Shown: positions 47,974 to 56,051 of the stretch, in pieces
Numbering within the stretch: the first letter of the stretch is position 1
How the letters are laid out: every line of letters begins with the position of its first letter
Source of the DNA: Methylibium petroleiphilum PM1
Lineage (GTDB): Bacteria; Pseudomonadota; Gammaproteobacteria; Burkholderiales; Burkholderiaceae_C
Length of the DNA stretch: 64,000 bases
Assembly (NCBI RefSeq): GCF_000015725.1
Contig: NC_008825.1
Span: forward strand, 3,224,001-3,288,000
Direction: 5' to 3'
The notes under the pieces: model-generated
Databases searched by the model: none
Told to the model about the DNA's origin: nothing
What the model saw: only the letters and a program-made list of their open reading frames with translations
Made by a program: the position numbers and the translations under genes

Positions 47974-50075
47974 TGAACCCGATGCTCTCCCAAGTCCAGG
48001 CCTGGCTGGGTCCCAACGCCCGCATGATCCGCAGCCTGGCAGTGCCGCTGCTGGTGCTGATGGTGCTGGCGATGATGGTGCTGCCGCTGCCGCCGCTGGC
48101 GCTGGACCTGCTGTTCACCTTCAACATCGCGATCGCGCTGATGGTGATGATGGTGTCGGCCTACATGGTCAAGCCGCTGGACTTCTCGGCCTTCCCGGCG
48201 GTGATCCTGCTGACCACGCTGCTGCGGCTGTCGCTGAACGTGGCCTCGTCGCGCGTGGTGCTGATGGAAGGCCACACCGGCCCGGGCGCCGCCGGCGCGG
48301 TGATCGAGAGCTTCGGCCACTTCCTGATCGGCGGCAACTTCGCGGTCGGCATCATCGTGTTCGCGATCCTGGTGGTCATCAACTTCATCGTGGTGACCAA
48401 GGGCGCCGAGCGCATCGCCGAGGTCGGCGCGCGCTTCACCCTGGACGCGATGCCCGGCAAGCAAATGGCGATCGACGCCGACCTGAACGCCGGCCTGATC
48501 GACGAGAAGGAGGCCAAGCGCCGTCGCGCCGAGGTGGGCAACGAGGCGGAGTTCTTCGGCTCCATGGACGGTGCCAGCAAGTTCGTGCGCGGCGACGCGA
48601 TCGCCGGCATGCTGATCCTGTTCATCAACATCGTGGGCGGCTTCATCATCGGCGTGGTCCAGCACGACCTCAGCGCCGGCAAGGCCGCCGACAGCTACAT
48701 CCTGCTGGCCATCGGCGACGCGCTGGTGGCGCAGATCCCGGCCCTGCTGATCTCGGTGGCGGCCGCCATGGTGGTGTCGCGCGTCGGCAAGGAGCAGGAC
48801 GTCGGCGAACAGATCATGGGCCAGATGTTCAAGACGCCCAAGTCGGTGGGCATCGTTGCCGGCGTGATCGGGCTGCTGGGCGTGATCCCGGGCATGCCGC
48901 ACTTCGTGTTCCTGCTGATCGCGAGCGCGCTCGGCTACGTCGCATGGCTGATGCACCAGCGCGAGCAGCGCGCCAAGCTGGCGCCCCCCAGGCCGGCCGC
49001 CGCGGCCGGCCCGGCCCCCGACGCCGAGGCCAGCTGGGACGACCTGCAGCCGGTCGACACGCTGGGCCTGGAAGTGGGCTACCGCCTCATCGCGCTGGTG
49101 GACAAGGAACGCCAGGGCGACCTGATGACGCGCATCAAGGGCGTGCGCCGCAAGTTCGCGCAGGACGTGGGCTTCCTGCCGCCGTCGGTGCACATCCGCG
49201 ACAACCTCGAGCTGCGCCCCAGCATGTACCGGCTCACGCTGCGCGGCGCCGTGATCGGCGAGGGCGAAGCCTTCCCCGGCATGCTGATGGCCATCAACCC
49301 CGGCCACGCCAGCACGCCGTTGATCGGTACCACCACCACCGACCCGGCCTTCGGCCTGCCCGCCACGTGGATCGAGGAGCGCCAGCGCGAAGCGGCGCAA
49401 ATGGCCGGCTATACGGTCGTTGATTGCTCGACCGTGGTGGCGACCCACCTCTCACACTTGATGCAAGTGAATGCAGCGCGCCTGCTGGGCCGCGTGGAAA
49501 CGCAGCAGCTGGTCGAGCATGTGACGAAGTTGGCACCCAAACTCATCGAAGACGTGGTCCCGAAGATGGTCCCCATCGCCGCCCTCCAGAAACTGCTCCA
49601 GCTGCTGCTGGAGGAAGGCGTGCACATCCGCGACATGCGCTCGGTGGTGGAAGCGCTGGCCGAGCACGTCGGCGCCAACCCCAACCTCGCCAACGACCCG
49701 CAGGAGCTGTCGCGCCGTATCCGCGTGGCACTGGCGCCTGCGATCGTGCAGCAGATCTACGGCCCGGTGCGCGAGCTCGAGGTGATCGCCATCGAGCCCG
49801 ACCTCGAGCGCCTGCTGTCGCAGGCCCTGACCTCGCAGAACGGCCCGGTGCTGGACCCCAGCATGGCCGACATCCTGACCCGTTCCGCCGCCGACTCCGC
49901 CAAGCGCCAGGAGGACCTGGGCCACCCGGCCTGCCTGCTGGTGCCCGATGCGATCCGCGTGCCCATCGCCCGTTTGCTCAAGCGCGCCGCGCCGCGGCTG
50001 CGTGTGCTCTCGCACAGCGAGATCCCAGACACCCATTCGATCCGCATCGGCTCGATCATCGGCGCCGCCGCTTGA
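47973..50075 (+). CDS. flhA: Flagellar type III export gate protein
   Basis: FlhA forms the nonameric export gate ring. The 700-residue protein has about eight N-terminal membrane segments (to residue 330) and a large cytoplasmic domain. The FHIPEP signature region is present (EVGARFTLDAMPGKQMAIDA, then the acidic/basic cytoplasmic loop). The C-terminal domain includes ELRPSMYRLTLRGAVIGEGE. It is followed by flhF after 37 nt. Confidence 0.97.
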   Translation: MNPMLSQVQAWLGPNARMIRSLAVPLLVLMVLAMMVLPLPPLALDLLFTFNIAIALMVMMVSAYMVKPLDFSAFPAVILLTTLLRLSLNVASSRVVLMEGHTGPGAAGAVIESFGHFLIGGNFAVGIIVFAILVVINFIVVTKGAERIAEVGARFTLDAMPGKQMAIDADLNAGLIDEKEAKRRRAEVGNEAEFFGSMDGASKFVRGDAIAGMLILFINIVGGFIIGVVQHDLSAGKAADSYILLAIGDALVAQIPALLISVAAAMVVSRVGKEQDVGEQIMGQMFKTPKSVGIVAGVIGLLGVIPGMPHFVFLLIASALGYVAWLMHQREQRAKLAPPRPAAAAGPAPDAEASWDDLQPVDTLGLEVGYRLIALVDKERQGDLMTRIKGVRRKFAQDVGFLPPSVHIRDNLELRPSMYRLTLRGAVIGEGEAFPGMLMAINPGHASTPLIGTTTTDPAFGLPATWIEERQREAAQMAGYTVVDCSTVVATHLSHLMQVNAARLLGRVETQQLVEHVTKLAPKLIEDVVPKMVPIAALQKLLQLLLEEGVHIRDMRSVVEALAEHVGANPNLANDPQELSRRIRVALAPAIVQQIYGPVRELEVIAIEPDLERLLSQALTSQNGPVLDPSMADILTRSAADSAKRQEDLGHPACLLVPDAIRVPIARLLKRAAPRLRVLSHSEIPDTHSIRIGSIIGAAA

Positions 50076-50112
50076 TCCGCCCCCCTGACAGACCCCGACC
50101 CAGAGGCTCCGC

Positions 50113-51678
50113 ATGAACGTCCAACGCTTCACAGGCCGTACCTCGCGCGACGCGATGACCAAGATGCGCCAGGCCCTCGGCGACGACGCCGTGGTGCTGT
50201 CGACCAAGCCCTGCCCCGAAGGCATCGAGATGCTGGCGATGGCGCCGGGCGCGCTGGCCGCGGTCGAGCGCCAGGCCGCCGTGCAGCAGCAGGCCGCCGC
50301 CGCGCAGCCGGCGCCCGCCAAGCCCGCGAAGCCGGTCAAGGCCGCCAAGGGTGGCCGTTCCGCGACGGCCGACGATGTGCAGCAGGACGTGGAACAACTG
50401 TCGATGAGCACGCTGTCCTTCCAGGACTACGTGCGCGACCGCATGCTGAAGAAGCGCGAGGCCGCGTTGCGCGGCGAAGCGCTGCGCGAGGAACGCACCG
50501 AGCCGACCCTCAACGTCGCCCCGATGGCGCCGGCCCGTGCCGCCGCCCAGGCGACGCTGTACGCCCAGGATCTGGACGACGACGATGCGGTCGACGCGGC
50601 GGTCGATGCCGTGCAGCACCGGATTGCCAGCCAGCAGGCCGCCACCATGCCGGTGCTGCGCGAGCAGGTGGTCTACGGCCGCCAGACACAGTCCGCCACC
50701 GCCAGCCCGCCGATCCTGCGCGAGGCCCAGGCCGATGCCACGATGCTGAGCGAGCTGCGCTCGATGAAGGGGCTGATCGAAGAGCGCTTCGGCGCGCTGG
50801 CCTTCATGGAGAAGCTGCAGCGCGAGCCCGCTCAGGCCAAGCTGACCCAGAAGCTGCTCGAGTGCGGCTTCTCGCCGGTGCTGATCCGCAAGCTGGTGGC
50901 TGGCATGACGGCCGACGTCGGCGACGAGCAGGCCTGGGCCGCCAGCGTGCTGGAGCGCAACCTGATGACCGGCGAGCGCGAGCTGCCGATCGAGGACCAG
51001 GGCGGCGTGTTCGCGATGATCGGCGCCACCGGCGTCGGCAAGACCACCTCGACCGCCAAGCTGGCCGCCGCCTTCGCCACCCGGCATGGCGCGTCCAACC
51101 TCGGCCTGATCACCCTCGACGCCTACCGTCTCGGTGCCCACGAACAGCTGCGCGCCTACGGCCGCATCCTCGGCGTGCCGGTGCACACCGCCCACGACCG
51201 CACCGCGCTGGAAGACCTGCTGGAGCTGCTGTCGGCCAAGAAGATGGTGCTGATCGACACCGCCGGCGTCGCCCAGCGCGACACCCGCACGCGCGAACTG
51301 CTCGACATGCTGGCGCACCCTTCGATCAACAAGCTGCTGGTGGTCAACACCGCCGTGCAGGGCGAGACCATCGACGACGTGATGACCTCCTACCGTGCCG
51401 CCGCCTGCAAGGGCATCGTGCTGTCCAAGCTCGACGAGGCCGTGAAGCTGGCGCCGGCACTCGACGCCGTGATCCGCCACAAGCAGAAGATCGTCGCGGT
51501 GGCCAACGGCCAGCGAGTGCCCGAGGACTGGCATCGCCTGTCGGGTCAGGCCCTGGTGCACCGCGCGCTGCGCGCCACCGGCAGCCCGGCCTACAACTTC
51601 GACGCGAGCGAGATGAACCTGGTGTTCGCCACGCCGCAGATGACGGAGCGCCGCCCCGTACCGGCCGGCCGCGCCTGA
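50113..51678 (+). CDS. flhF: Flagellar SRP-type GTPase
   Basis: FlhF sets flagellar number and position, usually at the pole, and recruits early components. The 521-residue protein has an N-terminal B domain (MNVQRFTGRTSRDAMTKMRQ), a long Ala/Gln-rich linker (about 55-95) and the NG domain with P-loop GATGVGKTTSTAKLAA, the DTAG motif (LIDTAG) and KLDEA. Length is in the usual range. Its normal partner FlhG should come next; the next gene is instead degenerate. Confidence 0.95.
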   Translation: MNVQRFTGRTSRDAMTKMRQALGDDAVVLSTKPCPEGIEMLAMAPGALAAVERQAAVQQQAAAAQPAPAKPAKPVKAAKGGRSATADDVQQDVEQLSMSTLSFQDYVRDRMLKKREAALRGEALREERTEPTLNVAPMAPARAAAQATLYAQDLDDDDAVDAAVDAVQHRIASQQAATMPVLREQVVYGRQTQSATASPPILREAQADATMLSELRSMKGLIEERFGALAFMEKLQREPAQAKLTQKLLECGFSPVLIRKLVAGMTADVGDEQAWAASVLERNLMTGERELPIEDQGGVFAMIGATGVGKTTSTAKLAAAFATRHGASNLGLITLDAYRLGAHEQLRAYGRILGVPVHTAHDRTALEDLLELLSAKKMVLIDTAGVAQRDTRTRELLDMLAHPSINKLLVVNTAVQGETIDDVMTSYRAAACKGIVLSKLDEAVKLAPALDAVIRHKQKIVAVANGQRVPEDWHRLSGQALVHRALRATGSPAYNFDASEMNLVFATPQMTERRPVPAGRA

Positions 51679-51709
51679 GCTTCCAGATCCCGACGACCCC
51701 GCTGCCGCC

Positions 51710-52609
51710 ATGTCCACCGACCTGCCCCGCCGCGCCTGCCGCCCCGCCACCGACAGCTGGTACAACCAGCTCGACGATCTGCCGACCCACCCCGCACCGG
51801 CCGACCAGGCCCAGGGCCTGCGCCGCCTGTTCGTGAGCCGCACGATGCGCTGCATCCCGGTGGTGTCCAACCCGAAGATCGCCTTCGGCGGTGCCCTGCT
51901 GGAGCGCCTGTGCAGCGCCTACGCCGAGCAGGGTCTGCGCACGCTCGTGGTCGACGCCGGCGAGAACGCCCGCGCACCAGCCGAGCTGGCGAGCTTCGAC
52001 CTCGCAGAGGGCGTGGAGACGCTGAGCCCGCACGTGAGCTACCTCGCTGCCGGCGGCCTGACGCTGCGCTTCGTGGATGCGAGCGGCTCGACCTCCGGCT
52101 TCCTCGACGCCATTTCCGAAGCCGCTCCCGACATCGATGTGCTGCTGGTGCATGCCAGCGCTGCCGAACTGGCCCGTCTGTTCGCGCGTCGCGTTCAGGA
52201 GCTGCAGGCGGCCACGGTGCGCCCCATCGTCCTGTGCGACGAGCAGCCCGACAGCGTCACGCACGCTTATGCGGCCATCAAGCTGCTGGCGACGCGCGCC
52301 GCCTTGCTGACGCACGACCTGCTGTTCAGCGCCCCGCCCGATTCGCCGCGCGCGGCCAAGGTGGCCGAACGCATGGCGCGCTGCGCCGACGACTTCCTGG
52401 GGGCCACGCTGCACGACTGGGTGGCCGTCGACCCGGCCGAGGCGCCCACCGATGGCCCGAGCCTGCGGCTGAAGCGCCTGGCACGTGAACAGCTCGCCTG
52501 CGCACTGCCGCACACCGTGAGCGACAGCGTGTTCGGCGCACTGGCCGGCGAGATCGGCGCACGCTCCGCGCTGCCGTCGCTGGGCTCGCGCCTGCCGCGG
52601 TCGCGCTGA
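51710..52609 (+). CDS. FlhG/FleN-like MinD-fold protein without a P-loop
   Basis: The gene sits in the flhG slot between flhF and fliA. The 299-residue product keeps the MinD-like layout after residue 45: a beta strand and helix (CIPVVSNPKIAFGGALLERL), then LRTLVVDAGENA (78-87), where MinD proteins have their second switch. The Walker A sequence KGGxGKT is absent; residues 52-61 read VSNPKIAFGG. The C-terminal half has DVLLVHASAAELARLFARR. I infer an FlhG descendant that no longer binds ATP. FlhG normally limits flagellar number with FlhF, so control here may differ. It could also be an unrelated protein that took this position. Confidence 0.6.
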   Translation: MSTDLPRRACRPATDSWYNQLDDLPTHPAPADQAQGLRRLFVSRTMRCIPVVSNPKIAFGGALLERLCSAYAEQGLRTLVVDAGENARAPAELASFDLAEGVETLSPHVSYLAAGGLTLRFVDASGSTSGFLDAISEAAPDIDVLLVHASAAELARLFARRVQELQAATVRPIVLCDEQPDSVTHAYAAIKLLATRAALLTHDLLFSAPPDSPRAAKVAERMARCADDFLGATLHDWVAVDPAEAPTDGPSLRLKRLAREQLACALPHTVSDSVFGALAGEIGARSALPSLGSRLPRSR

Positions 52610-52659
52610 ATCCCCGATCGAAGACCGAACGAACCGCCGAACACCGCCTGGAGCCCGAC

Positions 52660-53373
52660 ATGTACACCGCCACCGGTCGCCTCGAAACGAACGCCATGAT
52701 CAAGCAGTACAGCCCGCTGGTGCGTCGTCTTGCGCACCAGATGATCGCCAAGCTGCCGGCCAACGTGGAGATCGACGACCTGATCCAGGTCGGCCTGATC
52801 GGCCTCACCGACGCGATGTCGCGCTTCGACAGTGCGCAGGGCGTGCAGTTCGAGACCTTCGCCACCCAGCGCATCCGTGGCGCGATGCTCGACGAGCTGC
52901 GCGGCAGCGACTGGATGAGCCGCGGCAACCGCAAGCAGCAGCGCGAGATCGAGGTCGCGGTGCACAAGCTGCAGCAGCAGCTCGGCCGCGCGCCGGCGGA
53001 GAGCGAGATCGCCAAGCAGATGGGCCTGTCGCTTGCCGACTACCAGGAGCTGCTGGGCAAGGTGCGCGGCACGCAGCTCGTCTATCTGGAGGACATGTCC
53101 GGCGACGATGGCGACAACGACTTCCTCGACCGCCACGTCGCCGACGAGAACGAGAACCCGGTGGCCCTGCTGCAGGACCATCGCATGCGCCTGGCGCTGA
53201 TCGAGGCCATCAAGACCCTGCCCGAGCGCGAGCAGTTCGTGATGGGGATGTACTACGAGCAGGACATGAACCTCAAGGAGATCGCCGCAGTGCTGGGCGT
53301 GACCGAATCGCGCGTCTGCCAGCTGCACAGCCAGTCGATCGCGCGCCTGCGCGCCAAGCTGCGCGATCACTGA
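52660..53373 (+). CDS. fliA: RNA polymerase sigma-28 factor
   Basis: FliA directs transcription of late flagellar and chemotaxis genes. The 237-residue protein has region 2 (YSPLVRRLAHQMIAKLPANV, DLIQVGLIGLTDAMSRFD), region 3 and region 4 with the helix-turn-helix (MNLKEIAAVLGVTESRVCQL). It is inhibited by FlgM, encoded at 45789-46097. It follows the FlhG-like gene by 50 nt and precedes the chemoreceptor-like gene by 31 nt. Confidence 0.97.
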   Translation: MYTATGRLETNAMIKQYSPLVRRLAHQMIAKLPANVEIDDLIQVGLIGLTDAMSRFDSAQGVQFETFATQRIRGAMLDELRGSDWMSRGNRKQQREIEVAVHKLQQQLGRAPAESEIAKQMGLSLADYQELLGKVRGTQLVYLEDMSGDDGDNDFLDRHVADENENPVALLQDHRMRLALIEAIKTLPEREQFVMGMYYEQDMNLKEIAAVLGVTESRVCQLHSQSIARLRAKLRDH

Positions 53374-53404
53374 AACCCAAACAAGAAGCGAGCACGAGAC
53401 AACC

Positions 53405-54751
53405 ATGCTGAGCCTGTTCAAGAAGACCCCGAGCGCGGCCACCGACCCGGCACCCGTCGCGGCGCCAGCTCCCGACCTGCGCCAGGCGGTGCAGAGCATC
53501 GCCCAGGCGGCCTCCCGTCTCGGCCGTGACGCGGCCGAGGTGCGCGGCCTGATCGAGGACAGCAACCAGGTCAACCAGCGCCAGGTCCAGGCGCTGCAGA
53601 CGCTCGGCAGCCAGCTGGGCGAGGTGCAGCGCGCGCAAGGGGGCATCGGCACCACCACCACCGAGAGCCTGAAGGCGGTGGAGCGCGCACGCGCCGCGGT
53701 GGAGCAGGTGGGCACCGAGGTGGGCGGCATCGTCGACACGCTGCGCCAGGTGGCGGCCGCGGCCGGACAGATCACGCAGATCGCGCTGCAGACGCGGCTG
53801 GTGGCGTTCAACGCCTCGGTCGAGGCCGGCCGGGCCGGCGAGGCCGGACGCGGCTTCGGTGTCGTGGCCGACGCGGTGAAGGACCTGTCGGCCAAGGTCG
53901 AGGCCTCGTCGAAACAGATCATGAGCACCGTGGCCGAGCTCGACCAACGCGTCGGCGCGCTGGCGCGCGAGATCCAGTTGCGCGAGGGCGAGGCGCCGCA
54001 AGGCGCCTTCCACCGGGCGCTGGCCGAGGTGCAGGGCGGGGTCGGCAGCATCAGCGCCGCGGCGGTGCAGAGCCGCACGATCTGCGACGGCCTGAACGAG
54101 CAGATGGCCGCGATCGACCGCGAGATGCAGCGCTCCAGCCAGACGCTGGGCAGCGCCACGGCGCGCAGCGAAGCCTTCCTGAAGGTCAGCGAGAACATGA
54201 TCGAGGTGGTGGCCGACTGCGGCATCGACACCGACGACACGCCCTACATCCGCGGTGTCCAGGAGGCGGCCTCGCAGATCAGCAAGTTGCTGGAGGACGC
54301 GCTGCGCACCAACACCATCGCCATCGCCGACCTGTTCGACGAGAACTACCAGGCCGTGCCCGGCACCAACCCGGCCCAGCACACCACGCGCTTCGTCGCG
54401 CTGGCCGACCGGCTGTTCCCGCAGGTGCAGGAGCGCCTGCTGACGCTGAACCAGAAGGTCGTCTACTGCATCGCGGTCGACCGCAACGGCTACGTCGCCA
54501 CGCACAACCGCCAGTACTGCAACCCGCAGCGCAGCAACGACCCGGTGTGGAACACCGCGAACAGCCGCTACCGCCGCATCTTCAACGACCGCACCGGCCT
54601 CGCGTCGGCGCGCAACACCCGGCCCTTCCTGCTGCAGACCTACCGGCGCGACATGGGCGGCGGCAACTTCGTGCTGATGAAGGAAGCCGCAGCACCGATC
54701 ACCGTCAACGGTCGCCACTGGGGCGGCGTGCGGCTGGCGTTCCAGTTCTGA
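53405..54751 (+). CDS. Soluble chemoreceptor-like protein with C-terminal Cache-type sensor
   Basis: The 448-residue protein has no signal or membrane segment. Its first 260 residues are a coiled coil with the methyl-accepting signalling tip at about 125-160 (ITQIALQTRLVAFNASVEAG, then GRGFGVVADAVKDL). Several conserved tip residues differ from the usual IA.QTNLLALNAAIEAA and DEVR. The C-terminal part (about 290-448) carries a Cache-like sensor, with VDRNGYVATHNRQYCNPQ and the ITVNGRHWGGVRL close, which in most receptors lies in the periplasm before the membrane. Domain order is thus reversed. It is the last gene of the flhBAF-fliA operon; no ribosome site or promoter of its own is clear. Confidence 0.85.
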   Translation: MLSLFKKTPSAATDPAPVAAPAPDLRQAVQSIAQAASRLGRDAAEVRGLIEDSNQVNQRQVQALQTLGSQLGEVQRAQGGIGTTTTESLKAVERARAAVEQVGTEVGGIVDTLRQVAAAAGQITQIALQTRLVAFNASVEAGRAGEAGRGFGVVADAVKDLSAKVEASSKQIMSTVAELDQRVGALAREIQLREGEAPQGAFHRALAEVQGGVGSISAAAVQSRTICDGLNEQMAAIDREMQRSSQTLGSATARSEAFLKVSENMIEVVADCGIDTDDTPYIRGVQEAASQISKLLEDALRTNTIAIADLFDENYQAVPGTNPAQHTTRFVALADRLFPQVQERLLTLNQKVVYCIAVDRNGYVATHNRQYCNPQRSNDPVWNTANSRYRRIFNDRTGLASARNTRPFLLQTYRRDMGGGNFVLMKEAAAPITVNGRHWGGVRLAFQF

Positions 54752-54772
54752 GCCTGACCCGATCGACACAGG

Positions 54773-54796
54773 ACGGCGCCCCAGGGCGCCGTTTTT
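54773..54796 (+). terminator. Rho-independent terminator closing the flhB-fliA operon
   Basis: ACGGCGCC-CCAG-GGCGCCGT forms a perfect 8-bp stem followed by a T run, 22 nt after the chemoreceptor-like stop. Confidence 0.9.
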
Positions 54797-54859
54797 CATG
54801 GGCGAGCGCCAAGCCCGGACATTCGGCAGGTGCATTGCGGCCGGCCGCGCGAACGCGCA

Positions 54860-54865
54860 CAGAAT
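54860..54865 (+). promoter_or_regulatory. Candidate -10 box for leaderless DUF6607 gene
   Basis: CAGAAT ends 7 nt before ATG 54873. The strong terminator just upstream means this gene needs its own promoter. No Shine-Dalgarno sequence is seen. Confidence 0.4.
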
Positions 54866-54872
54866 GCGCCGC

Positions 54873-56021
54873 ATGAAGAAGTCCCCCGCACTGCTGTTCC
54901 TGCTTGCGCTGCTGACCCTGCCCTGGGCCGCTGCGGCCTACACCGAGGCGACTCCGGCCGCCGCACCCAGCCAGTTCATCTTCGCCTGGCCGCTCGGCGA
55001 GGCGGCACTGAAGCCGCGCGGCGCCAGCACGCGCGGCGTGCCGGTCGAGCTCGACACCGCGGCCGGCGAGGCCTGGAAGCGGCTGCGCGAGCCCGGGCTC
55101 AGCGCGCGCGAGCGCGACCGCCGCGCCATCCTCGCGATGGCCGGTCCCTACCGCGTGAGCTTCGACTTCCTCGAAGTGCTGCGCTTCGACCCCGCGCTGA
55201 AGCCGGACGCGCCCTACCAGAGCTGGGGCACCGAGCAGGTGTTCGTGTCCGAGGACCGCGGCGACTTCATCGCGCTGCAGCACATTCTGGTGATGAGGGT
55301 GCAGATGCAGGACGGCCAGGTCAGTGAGCCCATCGTCGTGCGGCACTGGCGGCAGGAGTGGCGCTACGAGGCCGACAGCCTGCTCGCCTACGAAGGCCGC
55401 AACACCTGGGTGCGCCGGCCGGTGCCGGCCGGCGAACGCAGCGGCAGCTGGGTGCAGAGCGTGCTGCAGGTCGACGACTCGCCGCGCTACGCGGCGCGCG
55501 GGCGCTGGCAGCATGGCGACAGCTTCTCCACCTGGATCGGCGACGAGACCTGGCGCCCGCTGCCGCGGCGCGAGTTCAGCGTGCGCAGCGACTACCAGGT
55601 GCTGGTCGGCAGCAACCGTCACACCATCACGCCCGGCGGCTGGGTGCAGGAGGAGAACAACCTGAAGCTCGCGCTCGGCGACGGCGGCCGGCCGCGCGCG
55701 ACGTTGCCCTATCTGGCGCGCGAGTACGGCGTGGCGCGCTACGAGCGCATCACCGGCCACGACTTCAGCGCCGGCCAGACCTACTTCGAGCGCACCGAGC
55801 CGTTCTGGGCCGAGGTGCGCGCCGCCTGGCGCCGCATCGGCAGCGCCCAACCGCGCTTCGCGCTGCGCGCACCGGTCGACCAGGGCGGGCTGTTCGCGCC
55901 CTTCTTCGAGTACGCCGAGGGCCTGGTCGAGGGCAAGCGTTTCGACGTCGACGATGCCCGGCGCTTCATCGACCGGACGCTGGCCGAGCGCTACCTGGCC
56001 GGCCTGCCGGCGCCGCCGTGA
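54873..56021 (+). CDS. DUF6607 family exported protein
   Basis: The 382-residue product has a clear signal peptide (MKKSPALLFLLALLTLPWAA, cleavage near residue 22). The mature protein is rich in aromatic and charged motifs typical of DUF6607: YRVSFDFLEVL, VVRHWRQEWRYEADSLLAYE, SWVQSVLQVDDSPRYAA, TWRPLPRREFSVRSDYQVLV and GWVQEENNLKL. The role is unknown; probably periplasmic. ATG 54864 is an alternative start three codons earlier but overlaps the candidate -10. Convergent with the WS/DGAT gene. Confidence 0.75.
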   Translation: MKKSPALLFLLALLTLPWAAAAYTEATPAAAPSQFIFAWPLGEAALKPRGASTRGVPVELDTAAGEAWKRLREPGLSARERDRRAILAMAGPYRVSFDFLEVLRFDPALKPDAPYQSWGTEQVFVSEDRGDFIALQHILVMRVQMQDGQVSEPIVVRHWRQEWRYEADSLLAYEGRNTWVRRPVPAGERSGSWVQSVLQVDDSPRYAARGRWQHGDSFSTWIGDETWRPLPRREFSVRSDYQVLVGSNRHTITPGGWVQEENNLKLALGDGGRPRATLPYLAREYGVARYERITGHDFSAGQTYFERTEPFWAEVRAAWRRIGSAQPRFALRAPVDQGGLFAPFFEYAEGLVEGKRFDVDDARRFIDRTLAERYLAGLPAPP

Positions 56022-56051
56022 TCGCCACCGCCGGGCGTGCGTGAGGCGCCC

